DNA from: UMGS1901 sp934122115
GTDB lineage: Bacteria > Bacillota > Clostridia > TANB77 > CAG-508
Assembly: GCA_934122115.1 (NCBI GenBank)
Contig: CAKOVU010000005.1
Coordinates: 15,349 to 79,348 of the forward strand
Direction: 5' to 3'
DNA: 64,000 nucleotides
Part shown: positions 6,996-17,009 of the stretch, piece after piece
Position numbering within the stretch: the stretch's first letter is position 1
Layout of the letters: every line of letters starts with the position of its first letter
Position numbers and translations under genes: made by a program
Notes under the pieces: generated by a model
What the model saw: only the letters and a program-made list of their open reading frames with translations
Databases searched by the model: none
Told to the model about the DNA's origin: nothing

Positions 6996-9509
6996 ATGTT
7001 TCAAAATATATCAAAAAACACACAAGATGTTTTTGAAGAAGGAGTTGAATACACACAAGATAAAAAGGGTTTTGATAAGAGAGAATTTTTAAAAAGAACA
7101 TTTAGTTTACAAAATTGCATAATATATGTGATTAGTTTTATGGTTGCAATGGCTGGAGGGGATTCAACATTGCTTACAATTGCACCATTTGGATTTGCAA
7201 TGATTGCGGCAGCAGTTGGCGCAGAGGTGCCTGTAATGATGGTTTGTGTATCATCTTTATTAGGTGCAACAATAAAATTTGGTGGCAGTAGTTTATTAAC
7301 ATATTTATTTACAATATTAGTATTTTTAGCATGTATTCTTATAAAAAGGCCGGCTGAAGCAATGGAAGATTACGAGCTAAACGAGAAGAAAAAAGTTGGA
7401 GCTCATATCGCAATTTCTGTATTTATAGTACAAGCCGTTCAGATGCTATTTAAAACATTTTATGTTTACGATTTGCTATACAGCATTATGCTTGCTATAT
7501 CTACATTTATAATGTACAAAGTATTTGTGAATTCTTTGATTGTATTTAAAGAATTTACAGTAAAAAAAGTATTCTCAATAGAGGAAGTTATAGGAGCAAG
7601 TATACTTGCAATAATAGCAATAAGTGCATTTGGAAATTTAAGCATTCTAGGTTTTTCGATAAGAAATGTACTTAGCATATTGGTTGTTCTAGTATTAGGA
7701 TGGAAAAACGGAATGCTAGTTGGAGCCACAGGCGGATTAACGGTAGGCCTTACACTAGGAATTATAATTGGTGAAAATCCAACATTTATTGCAGCATATG
7801 CGTTATCTGGATTGATAGCAGGAATATTAAATAAATTAGGAAAAGTTGGGGTAATATTTGGTTTCATAATAGGAAACATAATATTATCATACATATCAAA
7901 CGGAAATACAATTGAAATAATAAGATTTCAAGAGATTCTAATAGCTTCACTTGGTTTACTAGCATTACCTAAAAACGTGGGAATAAAGGCATATAATTAC
8001 AATGAGGATTACAAGTTATTGCCAGAAACTACAGGCAGAACTTTAGAAGAAAACAAAGAAACAATAAACAAATTAAATAATATGTCTGACACTATATCTC
8101 AAATTGCAAAGGAATATCAAACAGCAGCAACAGCAGCTGTTACAGCAGAAGAGGTTGAATCACAAGAAAAAATAAACCAAGATATTTTTGAAGATGAGTT
8201 AAGAAATAATTTAGAAGGACAAGAAGAAAACTTATTATACGATGACATATACAATAACGAAAATAATGTATTATCAGATATTTTCGAAGTTTTGTTACAA
8301 AAAGAAGTTATAACAAGAAAAGATTTATTAAAAATATTTGCAAATCATAACAGTTATATTATTGGCTATTCAAAAGATCAAGATAATGATGATTTTGCAG
8401 TAAAAACAGATATAGATTCAATAATAAGAATATTAAATTCATCTTATAGGGTTAGCAAATTAAACTTTATATGGAAGAAAAAGTTAGAAGAAAATAGAAA
8501 AAATGTATCGACGCAATTATCTGGCGTGTCAGAAGCAATATCAAATTTAGCAGAGCAAATAAGTGTTGATAAAGAAAATCCATATGCAAAGCAAAAAGAA
8601 GAAATTAAGCTTTTATTAAAAGAAAAAGATATAATTTTAAAAGACATAACTATTAAACAAGAAGAAAGCAAAAGATATATAATAAACTTATACACAAATG
8701 TGTGTGAAACTGTGGATGGTAAGCAGTGTATTTCAAAGAAAGTTGCAAGAATATTAAACAAAGTTATGAACGAAAAGATGGTATTACAAAAACAAAAATG
8801 TGGTTTAAGAGAAGATGACGACACATGCATGTTTATGTTTACATCAGAAGATAATTTTACAATGCAAGTTGGTATTGCAAAAACTAAAAAAGCTGGCTCA
8901 GTAATTTCTGGAGACACAACGATACAAACAAGACTAGAAGATGGTAAATATTTGCTAGCCTTGAGTGATGGAATGGGATCTGGCCCAGAGGCTAGAAAAA
9001 GTAGCAAAATAGCAATAAAAATGCTGGAAAGATTGCTAGAAACAGGATTTAACAAAGATGTAGCTTTAAAGCTAATTAATTCAATAATATCAAACAATAC
9101 AGAAGAAGACATGTATGCAACTTTGGATGTTAGCATATTAGATTTATATAATGGAAAAATGGAATTCTTTAAGAATGGCGCTTGCCCAACTTACATAAAG
9201 AGGAATGGCAACACAGAAATACTGAAATCAATCTCATTACCAACAGGAATATTAAGCAATATAGATTTAGTAGAGTACGATTATGAGCTACAAGACGGTG
9301 ACATAATTGTAATGTGCACTGATGGAGTAATTGAATCTAGCAATGAATTTACAAATAAGGAATTATGGATTAAATACTTGCTAGAAGATTTAAGCACAGA
9401 CGATGCACAAAGAATAGCCGACATAATTTTAAATGAATCTAGAGACAACGATTATGGAAACGAAAAAGATGATATGAGCGTAATTGTATTTAGAGTGAAT
9501 AAGAAATAA
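6996..9509 (+). CDS. spoIIE: Stage II sporulation protein E (SpoIIE phosphatase)
   Basis: 837 residues. SpoIIE dephosphorylates SpoIIAA in the forespore to release sigma F and also interacts with FtsZ at the polar septum. The N-terminal ~330 residues hold about ten hydrophobic segments. A cytoplasmic regulatory region follows (about 340-560), then a PP2C-type phosphatase domain with metal-binding DGMGSG at about 656-661 and MCTDGVIESS near the C-terminus. The length matches the family. AGAGGTGG at 6983-6990 is spaced for the ATG at 6996, not for the in-frame GTG at 6987. It is monocistronic here, with a terminator after it. Confidence 0.95.
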   Translation: MFQNISKNTQDVFEEGVEYTQDKKGFDKREFLKRTFSLQNCIIYVISFMVAMAGGDSTLLTIAPFGFAMIAAAVGAEVPVMMVCVSSLLGATIKFGGSSLLTYLFTILVFLACILIKRPAEAMEDYELNEKKKVGAHIAISVFIVQAVQMLFKTFYVYDLLYSIMLAISTFIMYKVFVNSLIVFKEFTVKKVFSIEEVIGASILAIIAISAFGNLSILGFSIRNVLSILVVLVLGWKNGMLVGATGGLTVGLTLGIIIGENPTFIAAYALSGLIAGILNKLGKVGVIFGFIIGNIILSYISNGNTIEIIRFQEILIASLGLLALPKNVGIKAYNYNEDYKLLPETTGRTLEENKETINKLNNMSDTISQIAKEYQTAATAAVTAEEVESQEKINQDIFEDELRNNLEGQEENLLYDDIYNNENNVLSDIFEVLLQKEVITRKDLLKIFANHNSYIIGYSKDQDNDDFAVKTDIDSIIRILNSSYRVSKLNFIWKKKLEENRKNVSTQLSGVSEAISNLAEQISVDKENPYAKQKEEIKLLLKEKDIILKDITIKQEESKRYIINLYTNVCETVDGKQCISKKVARILNKVMNEKMVLQKQKCGLREDDDTCMFMFTSEDNFTMQVGIAKTKKAGSVISGDTTIQTRLEDGKYLLALSDGMGSGPEARKSSKIAIKMLERLLETGFNKDVALKLINSIISNNTEEDMYATLDVSILDLYNGKMEFFKNGACPTYIKRNGNTEILKSISLPTGILSNIDLVEYDYELQDGDIIVMCTDGVIESSNEFTNKELWIKYLLEDLSTDDAQRIADIILNESRDNDYGNEKDDMSVIVFRVNKK

Positions 9510-9517
9510 AAATAATA

Positions 9518-9552
9518 AAAGAGTAAATCTTTACAGGATTTATTCTTTTTTC
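9518..9552 (+). terminator. Terminator of spoIIE
   Basis: AAGAGTAAATC and GATTTATTCTT form a stem with G-T pairs and end in six T residues, 10 bp after the spoIIE stop. Confidence 0.75.
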
Positions 9553-9622
9553 TTGTAATTTTACTTTGTTTTATGATATATTATAATTGCAAAAAAATAA
9601 TTTATAAGAGAGGTAAAATTTT

Positions 9623-11146
9623 ATGAGCAAAGGCAGAAGATATAATGGAGATAGTACTCATAAACTAAACATAAAAAAAGTAATTGCAACAATAATTGCA
9701 ATATTGGTAATAATAATGTTTATTATTATTGTAGTTAAAGTTGTAAATACAGATCAAAAAACGACAGGAAAAAATGTAACATTAGCATATTATACAACAT
9801 ATCAAGATGGAAAATGGGGAGTAATTGATTCAAAGGGGAAAGACATTATAACTCCTGTATATGATGAAATAATTGTGATTCCAAATCAAGAAAAGGATGT
9901 ATTTGTTGTTACTTATGATGTTGATTACGATAACGAAACTTATAAATCAAAGGCAATAGATAAAAATGGAAAAACTTTGTTTTCAGAATACGAAAATGTA
10001 GAAGCAATACAAAATCAAGATTCACAAAATAGTGTATGGTATTCTACAAGTTGCTTAAAAGTAGAAAAAGATGGCTTATACGGATTAATTGATTTTTCAG
10101 GAAAGCTATTATTAAGCTGCCAATATGATTCTATAGAACCACTATTAAATGTGAAAAATACATTAATTACAACTAAAGATAGCAAAAAAGGATTGGTAAG
10201 TGAAACTGGTACTGTAATAATAAATAATGAATATGAAGATATAACATCATTAACTTCTCAATATGAGGATGGTTACATAGTAAAGAATTCTGAAGGAAAA
10301 GTTGGCGTAATTGGTACAAACAAAAAAACATTAGTGCCAGTAGAATATGACAAAATTTTAAATGTAAAAGAAGAAAATACATATATCACAAAGAAAGAAA
10401 ATAAATTAATGATATATGATTCAGAAAAAAATAGTGAGACACCAATAAGTTCAGATGATGTTACAAGTATAAATAACAACAAAATAATAGTAGAAAATAA
10501 TGGAAAATTCGGAATAATAAATAATGCGGGGGAGACTGTATTAGAGCCTAAATACCAGAGCTTGGAATATGTTTTCTCAGATTATTACATTGCAAAAGAA
10601 AATGATAAATATGGGGTTATAAACTCACAAGGTGAAACAAAATTAGATTTTAAATATGACTCTTTAACATACAGAAAAGATGCAGATTTTATAGAAGGAA
10701 ATACATCAGAGAAAATAGATAGTGACATAATAAACAGAAATTTAGAAGTTAAAATATCAGGAATAATATCAGAAGTAAATGTAGATAAAGGATACATGAA
10801 AGTAAGGCAAGGAAACGAATATAAATACTATAATTTTAAATTTGAGGAAAAGAAAAATACTCAAATATTAACAAATAATACATTATTCTTATCAAAAAAA
10901 GACGGCAAATATGGATATGTAAATAAAGATGGAGTAGTTGTAGTAAACTATATTTATGACGATGCTACAGAACAAAATGATTCTGGATATGCTGCAATAA
11001 AGAAAGACGGAAAATGGGGAGCAATAGATGAAAATGGCAATATTGTGGTAGAGCCGAGCTTAACACTAGATAATAATACGGTTATAAATTTCATTGGAAC
11101 TTGGCATTTATCAGAAGATACAAACGCTAGATATTATACCAAATGA
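9623..11146 (+). CDS. Membrane-anchored WG-repeat protein
   Basis: 507 residues. One N-terminal transmembrane segment (about residues 20-43) precedes a long extracytoplasmic region of around nine WG-type repeats, each with a core such as DGKWGVID..GKDIITPVYDEI. WG (KWG Leptospira-type) repeats fold as a beta-propeller-like scaffold, and the cellular role is generally unknown. Two repeats are degenerate: DSKKGLVSE and the segment around residues 365-400. GAGAGG precedes the ATG. The next gene starts 18 bp downstream and is probably in the same operon. Confidence 0.8.
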   Translation: MSKGRRYNGDSTHKLNIKKVIATIIAILVIIMFIIIVVKVVNTDQKTTGKNVTLAYYTTYQDGKWGVIDSKGKDIITPVYDEIIVIPNQEKDVFVVTYDVDYDNETYKSKAIDKNGKTLFSEYENVEAIQNQDSQNSVWYSTSCLKVEKDGLYGLIDFSGKLLLSCQYDSIEPLLNVKNTLITTKDSKKGLVSETGTVIINNEYEDITSLTSQYEDGYIVKNSEGKVGVIGTNKKTLVPVEYDKILNVKEENTYITKKENKLMIYDSEKNSETPISSDDVTSINNNKIIVENNGKFGIINNAGETVLEPKYQSLEYVFSDYYIAKENDKYGVINSQGETKLDFKYDSLTYRKDADFIEGNTSEKIDSDIINRNLEVKISGIISEVNVDKGYMKVRQGNEYKYYNFKFEEKKNTQILTNNTLFLSKKDGKYGYVNKDGVVVVNYIYDDATEQNDSGYAAIKKDGKWGAIDENGNIVVEPSLTLDNNTVINFIGTWHLSEDTNARYYTK

Positions 11147-11164
11147 TAAACAAAAGGAGAAAAA

Positions 11165-12394
11165 ATGGAAATAAAAACAAAATATCAATATACATATTTT
11201 ATATACCCATATGTAGTAAATGAAAAAAAATATGATAAGTACTTGTTAAAACTTTTGCACAATAAAAATTGCGAGTTGAAAATGTTTGAACAAGAAAAAA
11301 ATCTTGATTTATATACATATTTTTTACCTAAAATAAGAAATTATATGTTTTGGTCTTTTGATTTTAATAACAAAAAAATGAAACAATTGGAACAATTTGA
11401 TGACAATATGAAATCTGTATTGCTAGCAAAATATCCATGTGTAATGTTTGAATATAAAATAAAAAAAGATATTCAAGGAAAAACAAAAAATGATGGAATA
11501 TTTTTCAATATTAGAAAAATAGAAATAATTTGTTTCAATACAGGAATATGCTTTTTAAATATAAAAACCACTTTGGATGAAGATAGCACATTAGAAGATT
11601 TATGTAACTTTAATTATAAGTTTAGAAATATAAATTCCAGCATTGCAAAATTAAAAGAATATGAAAATATAAAAATTCAAACCGATGCGTATAAAAATAT
11701 AAAAGGAATTTCCCAGCTAATAAAAGAAATAGCTGGAAATAATGCAGAAGCAAAGGAACTAAATATAGATATAGATAAATTTGTAATTTATTCATATGCA
11801 TGTATAGGGCAAGAATGCTGGGAAAATAGCACAAATGTTGAACTGCTGGAAAAAGAATTATATAAATATTCAAATGTATACCCAGTGGATTATAATTCTA
11901 GTATTAATACAGATTTAATTTATGAATTAGAGCAAGGAAAACATACAAAATTCGCATTTAATAGCACATCTACAGTACTACTTACGTCAGATGCAAATAC
12001 TGATAATTATACTAAATTACCACATATATATGAAACACAGTATTTGTATAACTATATTTATGAATTGCACAAAAAAATATTTTTAAATAAGCTAGATAAA
12101 GAAGCAAAGAATTATAATAAATTCAATAATATAAAAGAGCAATTTATACAATTTGTGCAAAATGTGTGGATAGAAGAGACCACAAATAATAATATGGGGA
12201 ATGAAATAACTAAATATTGGAAAAAAGCTTTAAAAACGGATAAGGTATTTGAAAAAGTAAAGCAAAAATATGACATAATATACAAAAATGCAAATATAGA
12301 AAAAAGTGAAAAATCAAACAAGTGGATTATTATAAGTTTAATAGTACTTGCACTAATAAATATAGCAAATTATATTTCTATATTACACAAATAA
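11165..12394 (+). CDS. Unknown tail-anchored protein
   Basis: 409 residues, rich in Lys, Asn, Tyr and Phe, with no N-terminal signal. A single hydrophobic segment at the extreme C-terminus (KWIIISLIVLALINIANYI) suggests a tail-anchored protein with a cytoplasmic body. I see no conserved catalytic motif and do not recognise the family. AAAGGAG precedes the ATG. It sits between a WG-repeat protein and acpS, 11 bp before the latter. Confidence 0.7.
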   Translation: MEIKTKYQYTYFIYPYVVNEKKYDKYLLKLLHNKNCELKMFEQEKNLDLYTYFLPKIRNYMFWSFDFNNKKMKQLEQFDDNMKSVLLAKYPCVMFEYKIKKDIQGKTKNDGIFFNIRKIEIICFNTGICFLNIKTTLDEDSTLEDLCNFNYKFRNINSSIAKLKEYENIKIQTDAYKNIKGISQLIKEIAGNNAEAKELNIDIDKFVIYSYACIGQECWENSTNVELLEKELYKYSNVYPVDYNSSINTDLIYELEQGKHTKFAFNSTSTVLLTSDANTDNYTKLPHIYETQYLYNYIYELHKKIFLNKLDKEAKNYNKFNNIKEQFIQFVQNVWIEETTNNNMGNEITKYWKKALKTDKVFEKVKQKYDIIYKNANIEKSEKSNKWIIISLIVLALINIANYISILHK

Positions 12395-12405
12395 AGGAGA
12401 GCACA

Positions 12406-12798
12406 ATGCAAATAAAAGTAGGTACTGATATTATAGAAGTAAGCAGAATACAGGAATCAATAGAAAATTTAGGACAAAGTTTTCTAAATAAAATATACAC
12501 AGAAGAAGAAATAAAATACTGCCAAGGTAAGAAAAAAGCGATGTATCAACACTTTGCTGCTAGGTTTGCTGCAAAAGAGGCAGCTTTTAAAGCAGTATCT
12601 ACATTGCTAGATGATAAGTACAGCATATCTTGGAAAAATGCACAAACGGTAGATGATGAAAATGGTAAGCCACACCTTGAGTTTGTGTCTTTAAGTAAAG
12701 ATGTTGAAAAAATGCTAAAAAGAATAAGTAGCATAGATGTGAGTATATCTCATTTAAAAGAATATGCTATTGCTACAGTAACAATATTAGTAGATTAG
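12406..12798 (+). CDS. acpS: Holo-[acyl-carrier-protein] synthase
   Basis: 130 residues. It moves the 4'-phosphopantetheine of CoA onto apo-ACP. The metal ligands of the AcpS family are present: D8 in VGTDIIEVSRI and E58 in FAAKEAAFKA. AAAGGAGA at 12393-12400 sets the start at 12406. A longer in-frame extension to 12322 would overlap the upstream gene and has no ribosome site. It is followed 7 bp later by tatD. Confidence 0.93.
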   Translation: MQIKVGTDIIEVSRIQESIENLGQSFLNKIYTEEEIKYCQGKKKAMYQHFAARFAAKEAAFKAVSTLLDDKYSISWKNAQTVDDENGKPHLEFVSLSKDVEKMLKRISSIDVSISHLKEYAIATVTILVD

Positions 12799-12805
12799 AG
12801 GTATT

Positions 12806-13603
12806 ATGGAAACAGAATTTTTTGATTCACATGCGCATTATAATGATGAAAAATTTGCAGAAGATAGAGAAGATGTAATAGAAAGAATATATGAATCTGG
12901 AGTTACCAAGTTTGTAAGTGCAGGCTATGATGTGGAGTCATCTATTTATGGCTTGAAATTGGCTTATGAAAAAGAATATATTTATACTACGGTTGGAGTA
13001 TCACCCAACGATGTAAAAGAAAGCATAGAAGAGACTGAAATTGAAATAAAAAAGATAGAAGAAATTCTTAAATCAGAAATAGAAAATAAGAAAATAGTTG
13101 CGATAGGAGAAATCGGATTAGATTATTATTGGAACAAAGAAAATAAAGAAATCCAAAAGTATGCATTTATAGAGCAAATAAAATTAGCTAATAAATATAA
13201 TTTGCCGATAGTAATTCATACAAGAGAAGCTGTTATGGATACACTAGATATTTTAAAAAATGTTCAAGCAGCCAATAAGAAAGGCATTTTTCATTGTTGC
13301 CCGCTAAATAGGGAATTAGTAAAAGAAGCTCTAAAATTAGATTTCTATATTTCTTTTGCTGGACCTGTTACTTTTAAAAATGCTAAAAATGCAGAAGAAA
13401 TAGTACAAATGGTTCCACTGGAAAAAGCATTAATAGAAACAGATAGCCCATATCTTACACCAGAACCTAAAAGAGGGACAAGAAATGATTCTAGAAATGT
13501 AAAGCTAATAGCCCAGAAAATAGCTGATTTCAAAGGGATTACGATAGAAGAAGTTGCAAAAGCTACTTACAAAAATGCAATGAAAATATTTAATATAAAA
13601 TAA
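12806..13603 (+). CDS. tatD: TatD-family metal-dependent hydrolase/DNase
   Basis: 265 residues. TatD-family TIM-barrel hydrolases act as 3'-5' nucleases in DNA repair and turnover. Metal-binding motifs in order are DSHAHYND (H9, H11), IGEIGLDYYW, VIHTREA, FHCCP and ETDSPYLTPEPKRG. The length is typical. GAGG lies just upstream of the ATG. It is probably the last gene of the 9.6-13.6 kb operon, since the next gene has its own promoter. Confidence 0.93.
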   Translation: METEFFDSHAHYNDEKFAEDREDVIERIYESGVTKFVSAGYDVESSIYGLKLAYEKEYIYTTVGVSPNDVKESIEETEIEIKKIEEILKSEIENKKIVAIGEIGLDYYWNKENKEIQKYAFIEQIKLANKYNLPIVIHTREAVMDTLDILKNVQAANKKGIFHCCPLNRELVKEALKLDFYISFAGPVTFKNAKNAEEIVQMVPLEKALIETDSPYLTPEPKRGTRNDSRNVKLIAQKIADFKGITIEEVAKATYKNAMKIFNIK

Positions 13604-13665
13604 AGAAAAAGTGAGAATATTTGAGTACAAGCATGCATATAATATAGTATTGGAATATGTAAAAT

Positions 13666-13694
13666 TTGACAGAGATTCCGAAAAATGGTATAAT
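13666..13694 (+). promoter_or_regulatory. Consensus sigma-A promoter of the SleB-like gene
   Basis: TTGACA (13666-13671), 17-bp spacer, TATAAT (13689-13694): a perfect match to consensus. It lies inside a longer upstream extension of the downstream reading frame, showing that the extension is not coding. Confidence 0.85.
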
Positions 13695-13727
13695 AAACAT
13701 GTTGTTTCAAAGGAGGAACTAAAAAAT

Positions 13728-14717
13728 ATGAAAAAAGCAAAATTACCAGTTAAGAAAATAATTGGCCTATGCTTAATACTATTATTGATAATGGGAGTTG
13801 GAGTTGCAGCTTCTAATGTCAAATTGAACAATGTAAAAATTATACTTTCAAATGGGTATGAAATGGATGTACTTACATCTAAAACAAAAATTGCAGATAT
13901 ATTAGAAGAAAATCATATTATATTATTACCAGAAGAAAATGTAATTCCAAATAAAGAAAAAGAATTATCTGATAATAATACAATAAGGATTACAAAATTT
14001 GAAGAAAGCGAAACAGAAATTGCAGATGTAGCAGAAACTTCTGCAGATATTACAGTAGATAATTTATTACAATCTTATGATAAGATAATAGAAAAAATAG
14101 AAACTGTTCAAGAAGAAATACCATACGAGACAATTACAAAGGATGTTTCAGATGGCAGCGATAATAAAAAAGATAGAGTTATCCAAGAAGGAAAAAACGG
14201 ATTAAAAGAGGTAACCTATAAAGTAAAATATCAAAATGATACAGAAATAGAAAGAACAGAAATATATTCAACAATAATTACAGAGCCAGTAAACAAAGTA
14301 ATAGAAGTAAGAAAACAATATGTAACTTCAAGAAGCTCTGGAGCTAGAGTTTCATATAGCAATGGTGTATGGAGCTATTCAAATGCGGAATTCGATTTAC
14401 TATGTGCAATAACAGCACAAGAATGTAGTTCAAGCTATGAAGGTGCGTTAGCTGTTATTACAACTGCATGTAATAGAGCTGAAAGTGCAAAATGGGCTAA
14501 AAATGGTTCGGATCCATTAAGCCAATATAAAGCCAAAGGTCAATTCTGTTATTCAATAGACAGCCATTGGAGAAGAAGATTAAATGGAAATTATGCTTCA
14601 TACGTAGCAGAAGCCGTATCTGATGCATTAAATGGAAAAAGAAATCACAATTATTTATCATTCAGATCAGCAGGTTATGCATCTGGTGAATATATAGGTG
14701 GAAACGTATATTTTTAA
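13728..14717 (+). CDS. Cell-wall hydrolase with DUF348, G5 and SleB-type domains
   Basis: 329 residues. A signal peptide or anchor lies at residues 8-28. A DUF348-like domain follows (around ILSNGYEMDVLTSKTKIADIL), then a G5 domain (EEIPYETITKD to about residue 200), then a SleB/Hydrolase_2 domain at the C-terminus (FDLLCAITAQECSSSYEGALAV, with CNRAES and FCYS). SleB-type enzymes are muralytic and act in spore germination; G5/DUF348 forms resemble Rpf/YabE-like wall proteins. The catalytic Glu is probably in AQEC. AAAGGAGG sets the start at 13728, downstream of a consensus promoter. It is monocistronic with its own terminator. Confidence 0.88.
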   Translation: MKKAKLPVKKIIGLCLILLLIMGVGVAASNVKLNNVKIILSNGYEMDVLTSKTKIADILEENHIILLPEENVIPNKEKELSDNNTIRITKFEESETEIADVAETSADITVDNLLQSYDKIIEKIETVQEEIPYETITKDVSDGSDNKKDRVIQEGKNGLKEVTYKVKYQNDTEIERTEIYSTIITEPVNKVIEVRKQYVTSRSSGARVSYSNGVWSYSNAEFDLLCAITAQECSSSYEGALAVITTACNRAESAKWAKNGSDPLSQYKAKGQFCYSIDSHWRRRLNGNYASYVAEAVSDALNGKRNHNYLSFRSAGYASGEYIGGNVYF

Positions 14718-14733
14718 AAAGTATTAAGTATAA

Positions 14734-14771
14734 AAATAGTAAGTCAAGAGTAATCTGACTTGCTATTTTTT
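14734..14771 (+). terminator. Terminator of the SleB-like gene
   Basis: AAATAGTAAGTCA pairs with TGACTTGCTATTT around a 9-nt loop and is followed by T residues, 16 bp after the stop. Confidence 0.85.
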
Positions 14772-14818
14772 GTTTTATATAGTAATATTAAAACCAACAA
14801 ATATTTAAGAGGTGAACA

Positions 14819-15574
14819 ATGAAATTAATATCTTGGAATGTAAATGGCTTAAGAGCAGTAATGAATAAAGGATTTATGGATTTTTTTAATTCTATAAATG
14901 CAGATGCTTTTTGCGTACAGGAAACAAAATTGCAAGAAGGACAAATAGAATTTGCGCCAGAAAACTACTATGTATATTTCAATAGCGCAATAAAGAAAGG
15001 ATATTCTGGCACAGCGCTAATATCAAAAATTAAACCGATAAATGTTGCATATGGAATAAATATGGAAGAGCACGACTCCGAAGGAAGAGTAATAACTGCA
15101 GAATATGAAAAGTTTTATTTAGTGAACTGCTATACTCCAAATTCACAAAGAGAGTTGACCAGATTAGACTACAGAATGCAATGGGAGGATGATTTTAGAG
15201 CGTATTTATGCATGCTACAGAATAAAAAGCCAGTAATATTATGCGGAGATTTAAATGTGGCACATAATGAAATAGATTTAAAAAATCCTTCAACTAATAG
15301 ACATAATGCAGGTTTTACTGATGAAGAAAGAGGCAAGATGACAGCACTTTTAAATGCAGGCTTTATAGATACATTCAGATATATGTATCCAGATAAAAAA
15401 GAATGTTATTCGTGGTGGTCGTATATGTTTCATGCAAGAGAGAAAAACGCTGGTTGGAGAATAGACTATTTTATAACATCAGAAAATTTAAAGAATAAAA
15501 TAAAAGATAGTAAGATTCATACAGAAGTGTTTGGCAGTGACCATTGCCCAGTTGAATTAGATATAGAAATATAA
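14819..15574 (+). CDS. exoA: Exodeoxyribonuclease III / AP endonuclease
   Basis: 251 residues, the usual size of ExoA/XthA. It cleaves abasic sites and degrades duplex DNA 3'-5' in base-excision repair. The EEP-fold motifs are NVNGLRA, VQETKLQ (E35), CGDLNVAH, WRIDYF and the terminal SDHCPV. GAGGTGAAC precedes the ATG. An AI-2E-family transporter gene follows 12 bp later. Confidence 0.95.
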   Translation: MKLISWNVNGLRAVMNKGFMDFFNSINADAFCVQETKLQEGQIEFAPENYYVYFNSAIKKGYSGTALISKIKPINVAYGINMEEHDSEGRVITAEYEKFYLVNCYTPNSQRELTRLDYRMQWEDDFRAYLCMLQNKKPVILCGDLNVAHNEIDLKNPSTNRHNAGFTDEERGKMTALLNAGFIDTFRYMYPDKKECYSWWSYMFHAREKNAGWRIDYFITSENLKNKIKDSKIHTEVFGSDHCPVELDIEI

Positions 15575-15586
15575 AGGGGAAAAATT

Positions 15587-16738
15587 ATGAAAAAAGACAA
15601 TTTTAAGAAATGGATATTTTATTTTTCCATAATTGCTACTGCAATTATTTTGGATAAAGTTTTACAAAATTTTACTAACATAACAAATTGGATAGTTCAA
15701 TTAATATCAATACTTGCGCCGTTTGTAGGCGGAATATTAATAGCATATATATTATATATGCCTTGCAAAAAAATAGAGAATGCTTATAAAAATACAAGCA
15801 AAAAACGTTTTTTAAATAAGCATGCAAGAGGATTAAGTGTTGCAACTGTATATATAATGACATTCATAATATTATTTATATTGTTTAATTGTATACTTCC
15901 TATTTTATTCCAAAGTTTCTCTGATTTGATTAGCAATATACCAGGATATTATGAAGAAGCAGTAATTAAAATAAATGAATTACCAGAAGACCACTTTTTA
16001 AGAGGAGAGCAAGTAACAGAAGTGGTAAATAGAATGAAATCAATAGATTTGCAAAGCTTTTTAAATCCAGAAAAAATAATGGGATATGTGAAAAGTGTAA
16101 TAAGTGCAGTAAGCAGCGTGTTTAGTGCTTTTGTTGCAATCGTGGTATCTATTTACATATTGCTACAAAGAAAAGGAATAATAAAATTCTGGAGTCGATT
16201 ATTTAGGTGTGTGTTCAAAGAGGGAACATGCTCAAAATTGGGTAAATATTTTAGAAATGGAAATGAAATATTTTTTAAGTTTCTAACAAGCCAAATGATA
16301 GATGCTTTAATAGTTGGAATAGTAGTTTCAATTGCAATGCTAATTTTAAACGTAAAATATGCAGTGCTACTAGGCTTCTTAATAGGATTATTCAACTTGA
16401 TTCCATTCTTTGGAGCTATAATAGCTGTAGGAATAGCTATTTTGGTAACACTATTAACAGATGGAATTGGCAAAGCAATTGCAATGGCAATTGTTGTAAT
16501 AATATTACAACAAATTGATGCAAATATAATAAACCCTAAAATAGTTGGAAATTCATTAGAAATAAGTCAATTGCTAGTAATATTTGCTGTAACAATAGGC
16601 GGAGCATATTTTGGAGTTTTAGGAATGTTCTTGGCAGTACCAGTGATGACAGTAATAAAGATGGTGATTGAAGATTCAATGGAAGAGAAAGAAAAATGTT
16701 CAAATTGTATTGACAATAATAACCAAATTAGTTTATAA
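15587..16738 (+). CDS. AI-2E family transporter (PF01594-type membrane protein)
   Basis: 383 residues with about seven or eight membrane segments and the family's typical central amphipathic region. The C-terminal motif (NLIPFFGAIIAVGIAILVTL, then IIGNSLEI-like NPKIVGNSLEIS) identifies the AI-2E/YtvI group. Members export diverse compounds or act as Na+(Li+)/H+ antiporters; a link to AI-2 cannot be inferred here. GGGGAAAAATT precedes the ATG, close behind exoA. Confidence 0.85.
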   Translation: MKKDNFKKWIFYFSIIATAIILDKVLQNFTNITNWIVQLISILAPFVGGILIAYILYMPCKKIENAYKNTSKKRFLNKHARGLSVATVYIMTFIILFILFNCILPILFQSFSDLISNIPGYYEEAVIKINELPEDHFLRGEQVTEVVNRMKSIDLQSFLNPEKIMGYVKSVISAVSSVFSAFVAIVVSIYILLQRKGIIKFWSRLFRCVFKEGTCSKLGKYFRNGNEIFFKFLTSQMIDALIVGIVVSIAMLILNVKYAVLLGFLIGLFNLIPFFGAIIAVGIAILVTLLTDGIGKAIAMAIVVIILQQIDANIINPKIVGNSLEISQLLVIFAVTIGGAYFGVLGMFLAVPVMTVIKMVIEDSMEEKEKCSNCIDNNNQISL

Positions 16739-16824
16739 TATTAAACATGTGAAGGCAATTTCGTATTAAGAAGTTGAAAATCCCATGCGAAAGCATTTGA
16801 TGCAGCGGAAGGAGGGGAATATTA

Positions 16825-16995
16825 ATGTCAGAAGTAAAAGTAAATAATGGAAATATAGAAGAAGCCCTAAAAAGATTTAAAAGACAATGCGCAAGAAATG
16901 GGGTATTACAAGAGGTTCGTAAAAGGGAACACTATGAGAAACCAAGCGTAAAGAGAAAGAAAAAATCAGAGGCAGCTAGAAAAAGAAAATTTTAA
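16825..16995 (+). CDS. rpsU: 30S ribosomal protein S21
   Basis: 56 residues (N-terminus MSEVKVNNGNIEEALKRFKR), basic with a Lys/Arg-rich tail (KRKKKSEAARKRKF), diagnostic for bS21, a small-subunit protein needed for initiation. AAGGAGGGG at 16809-16817 precedes the ATG. The leader contains a short ATGC-GAAA-GCAT hairpin (around 16785). yqeY follows, the usual Firmicute rpsU-yqeY arrangement, with a hairpin between them. Confidence 0.95.
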   Translation: MSEVKVNNGNIEEALKRFKRQCARNGVLQEVRKREHYEKPSVKRKKKSEAARKRKF

Positions 16996-17009
16996 AAATA
17001 TATAGAAAA

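Noticed and set aside
13611..13727. 39-residue N-terminal extension of the SleB-like protein
   Set aside because: It contains a perfect sigma-A promoter and the ribosome site for the start at 13728; a signal peptide directly follows that start.
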